NCBI RefSeq assembly: GCF_047607725.1
Contig: NZ_JBLKSS010000152.1
Coordinates: 1-11,367, forward strand
Source: JBLKSS01 sp047607725
GTDB taxonomy: Bacteria; Pseudomonadota; Gammaproteobacteria; Enterobacterales; Enterobacteriaceae
Direction: 5' to 3'
Length of the DNA stretch: 11,367 nucleotides
A program made the translations under genes and the position numbers. Position 1 is the stretch's first letter; each line of letters begins with the position of its first letter. This document shows, piece by piece, positions 1 through 6,078 of the stretch. The notes beneath the pieces are model-generated. The model was given only the letters and a program-made list of their open reading frames with translations, did no database searches and was not told where the DNA came from.

Positions 1-174
1 GCCCTGACGGTAGAGCTGGCGCCAGTTGAACAGCAAATGGTCATTGATACCGTTATCCCGTGCCAGCTTGGCAATGGATACGCCGGGCTGGAGCGCCTGC
101 TCAACCAGCTTAATTTTAAAGTCCAGCGGGAAATTGGGACGGCGTCTTGAGGGTTTTGGTGGGGTTTGTTTCAT
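1..174 (-). CDS. tnpA: IS66-family TnpA, N-terminal 58 residues (partial)
   Basis: From the ATG at 174 the minus strand reads 58 codons without a stop up to the window edge. The product starts MKQTPPKPSRRR, then has a helix-turn-helix-like part (FKIKLVEQALQPGVSIAKLA, residues 19-38) and NGINDHLLFNWRQLYRQG at 41-58. The basic N-terminus, the 'QPGVSIAKLAR..GIN' turn and the 'LFNWR' helix are typical of the DNA-binding accessory protein TnpA of IS66 elements, which is related to the OrfA protein of IS3 elements. The ATG is preferred because the basic N-terminus follows it directly, although no good Shine-Dalgarno precedes it. The rest of the protein and tnpB/tnpC lie outside. Confidence 0.8.
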   Translation of the reverse strand, partial: MKQTPPKPSRRRPNFPLDFKIKLVEQALQPGVSIAKLARDNGINDHLLFNWRQLYRQG

Positions 175-258
175 GAATTGCGCCCATTAAAAAAATAATG
201 GACATCATCTTTAATAACTTGATGGGGAATTAACAGACGGCGCTGGGCGTACGCTTAC
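1..258 (-). mobile_element. Terminal part of an IS66-family insertion sequence (continues off the left edge)
   Basis: Read inward from 258 on the minus strand, the sequence begins GTAAGCGTACGCCCAGCG, and GTAAGCG is the usual tip of IS66-family elements. A tnpA-type gene starts 84 bp inside this end and runs off the window, the normal IS66 order (tnpA, tnpB, tnpC). IS66 elements make 8-bp target duplications, so bases 259-266 (ctctcgat) should recur just outside the other, unseen end. The family call rests on the terminal motif plus the tnpA-like protein. The exact element cannot be named. Confidence 0.8.
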
Positions 259-407
259 CTCTCGATCGCATCAGACATGAAGGCATCCTTGGGGATAACG
301 GCTGGCACCGGTGTGGGTACGTTTCTCAACGGCGGCAAGAATAATAATCGGTTTTGCCTGCAGGACCCCCCTTTGTCCCAGCGAGCAGTCACCGACGTTT
401 GTCCAGA
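259..407. other. Short gene-free stretch beside the IS end
   Basis: These 149 bp lie between the IS66 end and the next gene. One minus-strand frame is open across about 100 bp and meets the IS end, so this could be the tail of a gene cut by the insertion, but nothing in it is recognisable. The plus-strand frame starting at 277 has no ribosome site and no familiar features. Confidence 0.4.
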
Positions 408-674
408 TTACTTCGTTCCTGACTTCAGCTCCTTTTCCATCATGACCCATTTAATGCAACCGCGCAGCACGCTGATAAGGACATAGACAATGAAAGTAAG
501 CAACCCGGCAAAATTGATTACCGGCGTATCAAATAGCCAATAAACCAGTAAAAGCAACGCTACCACGCTGGTCACGCCCCAACCCAACAGGCTGCGAACC
601 AAGATATAGTGAAGAAAATCCTTTTGCCGGGTTTTCATCCAGCGTTCACGGCGAGACTTTTTATATGTCCTCAC
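408..674 (-). CDS. Small hypothetical inner-membrane protein (two membrane segments)
   Basis: The frame ends in TAA at 408-410. I chose the GTG at 674, giving 88 residues, because GGGAGG lies 5 bases upstream. An ATG at 638 would give a 76-residue protein but has no clear ribosome site. Reading from the 638 ATG, a charged N-terminus (MKTRQKDF) is followed by a hydrophobic segment (about residues 17-32, VTSVVALLLLVYWLF), a short loop, a second hydrophobic segment (about 37-55, INFAGLLTFIVYVLISVLR) and a charged tail ending ELKSGTK. This predicts a small two-span membrane protein. I do not recognise the family. Intact length and membrane-like composition suggest a real gene. No terminator is seen behind it. 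Confidence 0.6.
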   Translation of the reverse strand: MRTYKKSRRERWMKTRQKDFLHYILVRSLLGWGVTSVVALLLLVYWLFDTPVINFAGLLTFIVYVLISVLRGCIKWVMMEKELKSGTK

Positions 675-812
675 CCCCACCTCCCAGATACCCCGTCACG
701 CACAGGCGTAATTCGCGGGGTTAATGCCCTTCTTAATTATTATGTAATTTTAATGCATATTCAGAGCGGCGCCAGGCGGGTAACAAAATGTTTAGGGTGC
801 CGTTAGACGGGC

Positions 813-840
813 AAAAAAAAGGCCTGCCACGGCAGGCCTT
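813..840 (-). terminator. Rho-independent terminator of the DUF6515-like gene
   Basis: AAGGCCTGCC (819-828) and GGCAGGCCTT (831-840) are perfect reverse complements around a 2-nt centre. On the minus strand the stem is followed by eight T residues (complement of 813-820). It sits about 20 bp after the stop of the minus-strand gene ending at 859. Confidence 0.9.
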
Positions 841-858
841 AGCGATAAGGCGAGAACG

Positions 859-1232
859 TCACAAGCCCGGAGGGCGAGGGACTTCCAAGTAATCGCCATT
901 TATAGTGCGCCGATAATAGTGACCTTGGTTGACGTAAAAGCGTTCGCCGTTCATATCCACAACGGTCATATTACTATTGTTACCGGCCCCACATAGGTTG
1001 GCGGCGCAGGCGGCGGCTGCACCACCACATATTGATCGTTTTGCCGCTGATAATAGATCCCGTTGAGCACATAATAGGTCAGACCGGTGATTAACACAGT
1101 TTCCGCCGCGCCAGGCAGGAAAGGAAAGCGTGCTCCGCGGCCGGGCCCAGGGCCGCCATGGTAACCACCAGGACCGGCAAGCATCGCCGCCACCTGGCTG
1201 GCGGATAACTGCAGTACCAGTAATTTTCTCAT
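859..1232 (-). pseudogene. DUF6515-like secreted protein, frameshifted
   Basis: Two overlapping minus-strand frames make up one protein. From the ATG at 1232 the first frame gives a signal-peptide-like start (MRKLLVLQLSASQVAAMLAG), a Gly/Pro/His-rich stretch, then TGLTYYVLNGIYYQRQNDQY and VVVQPPPAPPTYVG before it runs into TGA at 966. The second frame carries the missing end, MTVVDMNGERFYVNQGHYYR and GDYLEVPRPPGL, and stops at 859. The repeated pattern 'YY..NG.YY.R...DY..V..P' is what I associate with small periplasmic DUF6515-type proteins; the family name is from memory. One indel near 965-985 explains the break. The signal peptide also has two glutamines in its hydrophobic core, which fits a gene no longer under selection. 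The terminator behind it is intact. Confidence 0.75.
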
Positions 1233-1434
1233 ATCGCATCTATCAACCCTATTAATACACTAATAAAAGCGCCAATCGCCCGGTTACGCAAGGCGTTTTA
1301 CACATCTTTAGTCGGTGATTACGCATTCCTAACTGTTTGGTTATATTTTATTGCAATTTGACTGGAAAAACTTTCACGACGGCGCGCAACATGCCAGCCA
1401 AAGGCATTAACACAGGACCCTAGATGCTGATGCC

Positions 1435-1458
1435 AAAAAAAACCCCGCCGCGGCGGGG
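1435..1458 (-). terminator. Rho-independent terminator of the ygdI pseudogene
   Basis: CCCCGCCG (1443-1450) is directly followed by CGGCGGGG (1451-1458), a perfect 16-bp palindrome. On the minus strand it is followed by eight T residues (complement of 1435-1442). It lies about 30 bp after the stop of the lipoprotein pseudogene at 1490. Confidence 0.9.
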
Positions 1459-1489
1459 ATGAAAGAGAAGACAAAACGTTTGCCCAGCG

Positions 1490-1710
1490 TTACTTCATTT
1501 CGACCATTTCTTTCACATCGGTACGGGCTATTTGCTGTTTGGTGCCGTTGGCATCTTTATAACTGATCATCCCGGTCTGATCATCGACCTTGGGCTTACC
1601 ATCGCTGACGATAGTTCTGCCATCGTTGTATGCATAGCGTAGTTACTTGAGCAACCGGCGATAAAGGCTGAAAAAATTACCCCTGATAACATAGAGAATA
1701 CTTTTTTCAT
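1490..1710 (-). pseudogene. ygdI: YgdI/YgdR-type lipoprotein (DUF903), one-base frameshift
   Basis: The ATG at 1710 has a good ribosome site (AAGGAG, 6 bases upstream). The first frame reads MKKVFSMLSGVIFSAFIAGC, a lipoprotein signal whose lipobox (IAGC) puts the acylated cysteine at residue 20, then SSNYAMHT. It then loses frame and stops early at a TGA. In the next frame the rest of a YgdI protein is intact: NDGRTIVSDGKPKVDDQTGM, ISYKDANGTKQQIARTDVKE and MVEMK, ending in TAA at 1490-1492. The span of 221 nt is one base short of 74 codons, so a single deletion near 1624-1632 is enough. These are small outer-membrane lipoproteins of unknown function, about 73-75 residues long. The neighbourhood differs from the E. 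coli ygdI locus as I remember it. A sequencing error is possible but less likely in a window with several such breaks. Confidence 0.88.
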
Positions 1711-1959
1711 GACCCACTCCTTTTTATCAGACATGCAATAATTTTAGCGCAAACTCGCAGCATCGCTAATTTTTTGCCTGTATAGCGGCGGATTATTTCG
1801 CGACAATACGGGACAACAAGATATTTACCGAGGCTTCCGCTCCGGCGGCACAAGGCGAATTCGCTATCCTCAGGCGCTCAGCGCCAGAAATTAAGCGGCG
1901 TCAGGGCAAAGGCGCGCCATTTCTGCGATAGAGGCTAAGGCTATAATATCGATAAATAT

Positions 1960-1987
1960 TTGAATGAGAATAATTATCATTTATAAT
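1960..1987 (+). promoter_or_regulatory. Strong promoter overlapped by a Fur box
   Basis: TTGAAT (1960-1965), a 16-bp spacer and a perfect TATAAT (1982-1987) form a strong sigma-70 promoter. The spacer and part of the -35 are covered by AATGAGAATAATTATCATT (1963-1981), a Fur-type site (12 of 19 positions agree with GATAATGATAATCATTATC by hand count). From memory it is very close to the Fur site in front of E. coli ryhB. Bound Fur would block polymerase, so transcription should rise when iron is scarce. Confidence 0.8.
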
Positions 1988-1993
1988 TTATTC

Positions 1994-2091
1994 GCGATGC
2001 CGTTAGATGATAGTTTCATTACGTCATCCCGCTCCGGTGATGGCGAAAGTGATGTTGGGCACCCACGTTTTTTTCGGTGGGTGTTTTTTTT
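1994..2091 (+). ncRNA. Candidate Fur-repressed small RNA (about 98 nt)
   Basis: Transcription from the promoter just upstream should start near 1994 with GCGATGCC. No good open reading frame with a ribosome site lies between there and a strong terminator ending at 2091. The RNA would have an unstructured 5' part (1994-2016) and then a long hairpin: 2017-2022 pairs with 2049-2054, 2023-2028 with 2039-2044, and 2029-2031 with 2035-2037 around a CTC loop, with GAAA (2045-2048) bulged on the 3' side. The terminator hairpin with eight U residues follows, a tail suited to Hfq. Promoter, size, start (GCGAU) and context match RyhB, but I cannot find the RyhB core (GACATTGCTCACATTGC), so it is either a strongly diverged RyhB or a different Fur-controlled RNA. 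Function is inferred only from architecture. Confidence 0.6.
2060..2091 (+). terminator. Rho-independent terminator of the candidate small RNA
   Basis: CACCCAC (2060-2066) pairs with GTGGGTG (2077-2083) across a T-rich loop and is followed by eight T residues (2084-2091). The U-tract lies on the plus strand only, so it ends the plus-strand transcript rather than the convergent pump gene. Confidence 0.88.
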
Positions 2092-2137
2092 ACCCCAGGC
2101 GGGCGCCAAGCGCCGCCGCGATGTGTGACCCCCAGCG

Positions 2138-3046
2138 CTATTTGATGAGATCATCGAGACGTTCGTCCGCAATCCCGGCCGGCTCAAGATGTGCGGAAAC
2201 CTCCGCTGCGCTGAACAGTGCCTTGACCGCCGCTTCCGCATTATCGCAAATGGCGTGACCCGCATCGACGGTCAACTGCCCATCCACTTCGACATGCAGC
2301 TCGACAAATACCCGATCTCCGCCGTTGCGGGTGCGCAGGTCATGTACCCCTTCCACACCGGGACAACTCAGCGCCGCGGCGGTAATGCGCCGGCGATCGG
2401 CGCTATCAAGTTCGCGGTCGAGCAATTGCAGCATCGCTGACCGGATCATGCCGCGCGCATTCCATACCATATAGCACGAAATCGCCAGCGCACCGCTGGC
2501 GTCTGCCCTGATCCAGCCAAACTGATGCTCAAGGACCAGCGCGCAGAGCACCGCGATATTCACCGCGATATCGGTGATGTAATGCGCGCGATCGGCAGCG
2601 ATTGCCGTGGACTGCGTGTACTTCACCACCAGCGTTTGCATTGTCACCAGTAAGCTGGCGCAAAGGGTGCTGGCGACGATTACAATAATGCCCAGCCCCT
2701 GCGCGGCAAGCGCCTGCGGGGTAATGAGACGGCTGACAGACTCTATCCCGAGCGCGACCCCGGCCGCCGCCAAGAGCATTGCCTGCACAAACGCGGCTAT
2801 GGCTTCTGCTTTACCGTGGCCGAAACGATGGCCGCGGTCCGCGGGCCGCTGTGCATAGTATACGCCCACCAGCGTGACCATTGACGCCAATACATCGACT
2901 AAACCATCCGCCGCCGAGGTCAGTAATGCAATGGAGCCCGTTTCCAGCCATGCCCAAATTTTGATGCACACCAACGTTAGCGCGACACCAAGCGAAACCA
3001 GCGAGGCGAAACGCGTCAGGCTTTTTTTAGGCAGCTTAGTAATCAT
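2138..3046 (-). CDS. fieF: FieF-like cation diffusion facilitator (divalent metal efflux pump)
   Basis: This 302-residue protein matches the usual length (about 300) and layout of FieF/YiiP. These inner-membrane antiporters export Zn2+, Fe2+ or Cd2+ in exchange for protons and work as dimers. The first membrane segment is about residues 13-34. The metal site in segment 2 is D47-x3-D51 (TSAADGLVDVLAS), and its partner in segment 5 is H155-x3-D159 (ADRAHYITDIAVN). These match the known FieF quartet D45, D49, H153 and D157. The cytoplasmic signature RFGHGKAEA is at 74-82. The soluble C-terminal domain has CPGVEGVHDLRTRNGG and FVELHVEVD, typical of the metal-binding dimer domain. The ATG at 3046 gives the expected N-terminus but has only a weak ribosome site. 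Sequence agreement with E. coli FieF is moderate, so it may be a paralogue with another preferred metal. It converges on the candidate small RNA at 1994-2091. Confidence 0.85.
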   Translation of the reverse strand: MITKLPKKSLTRFASLVSLGVALTLVCIKIWAWLETGSIALLTSAADGLVDVLASMVTLVGVYYAQRPADRGHRFGHGKAEAIAAFVQAMLLAAAGVALGIESVSRLITPQALAAQGLGIIVIVASTLCASLLVTMQTLVVKYTQSTAIAADRAHYITDIAVNIAVLCALVLEHQFGWIRADASGALAISCYMVWNARGMIRSAMLQLLDRELDSADRRRITAAALSCPGVEGVHDLRTRNGGDRVFVELHVEVDGQLTVDAGHAICDNAEAAVKALFSAAEVSAHLEPAGIADERLDDLIK

Positions 3047-3056
3047 AATGCTTTAT

Positions 3057-3075
3057 CCAGATGATAATCATTTAC
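3057..3075 (-). promoter_or_regulatory. Fur-like site directly upstream of the metal pump
   Basis: GATGATAATCATT (3060-3072) contains the perfect palindrome ATGATaATCAT. Extended to 19 bp it agrees with the Fur consensus at about 13 positions, mostly in the centre and one half. It lies 11-29 bp before the ATG at 3046, so bound Fur would overlap the start of the transcript. An AT-rich promoter region without a clear -35/-10 pair lies further upstream (3080-3120). Confidence 0.5.
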
Positions 3076-3786
3076 CCTACACGCTATAAAATAATTAAAT
3101 TCAACTGTTTATTATGTTAGTTCGAGAATTAAAAAAACAGTTTTTTTCACTCATGAGAAAGTGTAAGCGCTAAATAAACGCTTTGCCGGTTCTCCTTTGC
3201 ACTGAACAACAATAGAATAACCACGTATTCATTATTAACATCCATGACTAAAGCGCAACGCCCCAAAGGCTCTCAAGCCGCTTTCCGCCCATTTTCTACA
3301 CATAAAACGTCGAGTCCTTCTGGATACCGTGAATTTAACACGTTGCATCAGCACCTATCACTTGCGTGATAAAAACCGGCTGCTTAAATTGGCTCTTTTT
3401 GGTGTTTAAACCATGAAAGGATGAGACTTTCGTGCGTAGAAATAATCACTCTCATTTTTAATGCACGTTTGCGTCGCCCCGGCTGGATTATCGTATCCGC
3501 CCACCGTACCGGCGCCTTAATCCACAACGGCGCCTAAGGTCAGCAGGCGAATAAATGTCTGTCTTGCGACATCATTAGGGTCTAATTTTAATGACTCTGG
3601 ACATGATTTGCCGAAACGGATCCCTACACCTCTGGCTCATCATGGTCAGCCTATCACGCTTTATTGTGGCCCCGTTGGGTACATTACCTATTTCGCGCCG
3701 CAAGCGAGGTACGCACTATTTCCACCCGGCCTTAAATTCTGATAAAATTAAGGTGAAATTATTATGCATACATTTATCTTTTCCTT
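3076..3786. other. Gene-free interval between the metal pump and the DUF1090 gene
   Basis: About 700 bp with stops in all frames and no recognisable protein. The longest plus-strand frame (3591-3788) has no ribosome site and no familiar features. GAAATAATCACTCTCATTT at 3439-3457 looks like a weak Fur site (about 12 of 19). CGGCGCCTTA and CGGCGCCTAA form a short imperfect direct repeat around 3511-3538. Probably decayed sequence. Confidence 0.5.
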
Positions 3787-3814
3787 AGAAAAGGATTAAC
3801 AGAAAAGGATTAAC
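3787..3814 (+). repeat. Perfect 14-bp tandem duplication over the Shine-Dalgarno of the DUF1090 gene
   Basis: AGAAAAGGATTAAC occurs twice without a gap (3787-3800 and 3801-3814) immediately before the GTG start at 3816. Each copy holds the AAGGA ribosome site. Only the second is at working distance (5 bases from GTG); the first is 19 bases away. Confidence 0.95.
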
Positions 3815-3815
3815 G

Positions 3816-4199
3816 GTGAAGACGATACTCCCTTATCTTGCGTTGATTGGCGCTTTGATGGTATTCCCCGGACAAAGTGCGCTGGCGGCAAGCGGCAGCG
3901 CAGCAAAACAGCAGTCTGTGCAAACACAGCTTTCTCATGCTCGCGCTCAGGGCAATGCGGCTCTGGTAGAGGGTCTGGAAAAGGCGCTGACTGAAATTAC
4001 CGCGCATTGTCGCGATGACCAGCTGCAGGCAGACCGCCAGCGCCACATTGCCGACAAGAAAAGCAAGCTGGCGCAACGGCAGCACGAACTAACGCAAGCC
4101 CAGCAAACAGGTAATAGCGATAAAATTCGCAAAAAACAAAAAAAAGTCGCACGCGCTCAACAAGAACTTGAAGAAGCACAATCGACATTAAAACAGTAA
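3816..4199 (+). CDS. yqjC: DUF1090 (YqjC-type) periplasmic protein
   Basis: A 127-residue protein starting at GTG 3816, with AAGGA 5 bases upstream. It has a signal peptide (residues 1-24, hydrophobic core LPYLALIGALMVF, cleavage after SALA). The mature part is highly charged and helical: VEGLEKALTEITAHCRDDQL (about 51-70), then AQRQHELTQAQQTGNSDKIR and KKVARAQQELEEAQ, which predict a long coiled coil. The 'GL.KAL.E...HC.D.QL' motif and the K/E/Q-rich tail match the DUF1090 family (E. coli YqjC), small periplasmic proteins of unknown function. Family members usually have a cysteine near the mature N-terminus as well as the central one. Here only the central cysteine is present and the N-terminal position reads GSAAKQQS. 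The yqjD/yqjE partners found beside it in E. coli are absent. A terminator follows 100 bp later. Confidence 0.85.
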   Translation: MKTILPYLALIGALMVFPGQSALAASGSAAKQQSVQTQLSHARAQGNAALVEGLEKALTEITAHCRDDQLQADRQRHIADKKSKLAQRQHELTQAQQTGNSDKIRKKQKKVARAQQELEEAQSTLKQ

Positions 4200-4300
4200 G
4201 TCGCCACGCCGGCCGGATGGGAATGAAATTAATTGACGACCGCCTCACGACGACGATAGCCGGCAAAAGAATATCATGCCATCATGTGGTGGCACGGAAG

Positions 4301-4324
4301 ATGTCGTATTTTACGACATTTTTT
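4301..4324 (+). terminator. Rho-independent terminator after the DUF1090 gene
   Basis: ATGTCGTA (4301-4308) and TACGACAT (4312-4319) form a perfect 8-bp stem with a TTT loop, followed by a T run to 4324. A small hairpin (TGCCA...TGGCA, about 4277-4294) lies just before it. Confidence 0.8.
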
Positions 4325-4503
4325 CGCGATACCGCCCGGCCACCCACGCCAGTGTCGTCGCTTCTTACATCAAGTATCTAAAAATACCGCACGCCGCTAA
4401 CGCACTGCGCTGCTGAAGGCCAGGTGAGACATCGTGTAACTTTTATACGAATGTATTACGCATCGTCGTAATATGTGCTTGATTTGCGGCGGATGGATTG
4501 CTG

Positions 4504-4704
4504 TTACTCCCCTGCCCGACGCAGCAATCTACTCAGCGCCGCGTATAACGCTTCTTCATTCTCTTCCTCAACGGTGATTCCCGCGTTTTTGACAATGGTG
4601 GTCAACTCTCGATTTATCGCCTCCATCCATTCTTGACTATTTATTTCAGGCGCGACATTCGCTTTCTGAGCATTATCGTCGACCAAAGTTATCATTTTTT
4701 TCAT
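4504..4704 (-). CDS. Small hypothetical protein (66 aa), faintly like phage tail-fibre N-terminal segments
   Basis: The ATG at 4704 has a good ribosome site (AGGA, 7 bases upstream); TAA is at 4504-4506. The product is acidic and has no membrane segment. Its centre, SQEWMEAINRELTTIVKNAG followed by ITVEEENEEALYAALSRLL, resembles the short 'W...I..EL..II..AGI......QL..AI..LI' segment seen near the N-terminus of many phage tail-fibre or collar proteins. That likeness is from memory and is only a pattern, with no catalytic or structural motif behind it. It may be a free-standing small protein or the start of a gene that has lost the rest. No phage genes are nearby. The clean start and intact frame support real coding. 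Confidence 0.5.
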   Translation of the reverse strand: MKKMITLVDDNAQKANVAPEINSQEWMEAINRELTTIVKNAGITVEEENEEALYAALSRLLRRAGE

Positions 4705-6078
4705 GGTAATGTCCTGGCTTGGTGCCGTCGTTTTTCGGCCGCACCGTTTTATACCTGCCGCAATGCTTACTCGACACGGTGTCGCTAATCATTACGATGT
4801 CAAATACGTTAAACTACTAAAGAAAATTCTAAATATTCCCCCGTCTATCCTTGTTGTGTGCCCGCCGCAAGCACCATCAATGCAATTGATTAACCATCGC
4901 TAATAGCAAATGCATTACGCATTGGAGAAGACTATCTATTCTAACGATTAATACTTTTGATTCTTTTATAAGGTTAGCGCTGACGGCTCAGGCGTTAAGA
5001 GTACAGTCCTTAACGACCTTATGCGGTAACATCCATTAAATTTGACACAGAGACCGTATCATTTTTATTAATTAATTGAAGCAAATAATTTTAAATCATC
5101 ATTCAACACTACAGGAAACGCCAGCCTATTCCTATAGAGATTAAGTGACCTGGCCTGCATTTTTCGATCATCAGAGAATAACTATTAAACGTAATGTGGC
5201 GCTTGTCAATAGATTTCCCGCCACCCTGAAGATTTATTTCTAAAAGAATTGTCTTCGCGGCCGATGGGCCAATATTATCCACAAGAATCATCTGAGCGCC
5301 ATCAGAAAAATCCTTTTATTCTAGCAAGTGTTAATTTGATCGAATTGTCTTAATGGCGTTATTGCATCTGCGTCAGTTACTCACCAAGACAAATATAATT
5401 TCATTGGAATTAATTTCAATAAATAATTCTCACCCAGTGCGTACTTAATAGCCTCCCGGACAATGCGCGCCACGGGCGGGCGGCCACGGCGCTCATGTTT
5501 AGTCCGTCGAAGAAATCTCAAGCAATGCTAATTATTTCGCTCGTCGAAGCAACCGCACGCAGTTTATGACATTGATCTCGTAACCGCCCGCTTGACGCGT
5601 TGAGCTACAGCCCCTTATCCATTAGCATAATCATAATTTCGTGCCACAATCGAACGAACGTCGTTCCCTTTCCCCAATATTGACGTAAACGAGCGCTAGA
5701 TGACGGAGCAAGGTGGTGCCGATCACGGGTAAAAGGCGTCATTGTTGTCCGATTGAGTCCCCTGTCCATCCTGGCTAAATGGGGAATACTCTCTACATTC
5801 GCAAAGAAATAGTATTTTATTAAAAAATAATTCAGTAAACATATAACCTTAGATAACAAAATCGCAGATAAATAGTTCGTAATTTTCTCGCCAAGGTGCA
5901 AGTTTTGCTGGTATTATTCACAACGCTTTTAGCCTCAAGAATAACCACGGGAACAAGTAAATGCAACTCAATATTTGCATGCGAGATATATAAAAAAGAT
6001 AATTAATTTACATTCTATATTTATTTTTATAGCGAAATAAAACCTCGCACCTTTTATTATCCACATATTGGAGAAGGC
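4705..6078. other. Long AT-rich interval without intact genes
   Basis: Nearly 1.4 kb with frequent stops. The only coding-like remnant is on the minus strand at 5109-5315. CGTTAAG (4993-4999) and CTTAACG (5009-5015) form a 7-bp inverted repeat with a 9-nt loop and no T run. A GC-rich patch (5455-5500) contains two copies of CCACGG. The minus frame at 5605-5901 looks incidental. The last 100 bp before 6079 are very AT-rich and probably hold the promoter of the glycosyltransferase pseudogene, but I cannot pick a -35/-10 pair. Confidence 0.5.
5109..5315 (-). pseudogene. Possible C-terminal remnant of an outer-membrane beta-barrel protein
   Basis: A minus-strand frame bounded by TAA at 5316-5318 and TAG at 5109-5111 encodes 68 residues, starting KDFSDGAQMILVDNIG and ending RPGHLISIGIGWRFL. 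The middle alternates polar and hydrophobic residues (KTILLEINLQ, RHITFNSYSLMIEK), and the end resembles the closing strand of outer-membrane barrels (..SIGIGWRF), which normally finishes in phenylalanine. There is no credible start and no preceding barrel sequence, so if the reading is right this is the 3' end of a decayed gene. The match is a pattern impression, and the extra final leucine is not typical. Confidence 0.25.

Noticed and set aside
1873..1885. GGCGCT-C-AGCGCC hairpin
   Set aside because: The loop is too small, there is no T run and no gene ends nearby.
2007..2258. Plus-strand frame starting inside the candidate small RNA
   Set aside because: No Shine-Dalgarno before the ATG, and it would have to read through the terminator at 2060-2091.
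1981..2265. Minus-strand 94-codon frame covering the candidate small RNA and the end of the metal pump gene
   Set aside because: No ribosome site and largely antisense or out of frame with better-supported features.
5555..5614. Minus-strand GGGGCTGTAGCTCA (from about 5614) looks like the 5' end of a tRNA
   Set aside because: The D stem does not close, no anticodon arm or T arm follows, and there is no matching 3' acceptor strand.
5605..5901. 98-codon minus-strand frame
   Set aside because: No ribosome site, mixed composition and no motif; it looks like a chance opening in AT-rich sequence.
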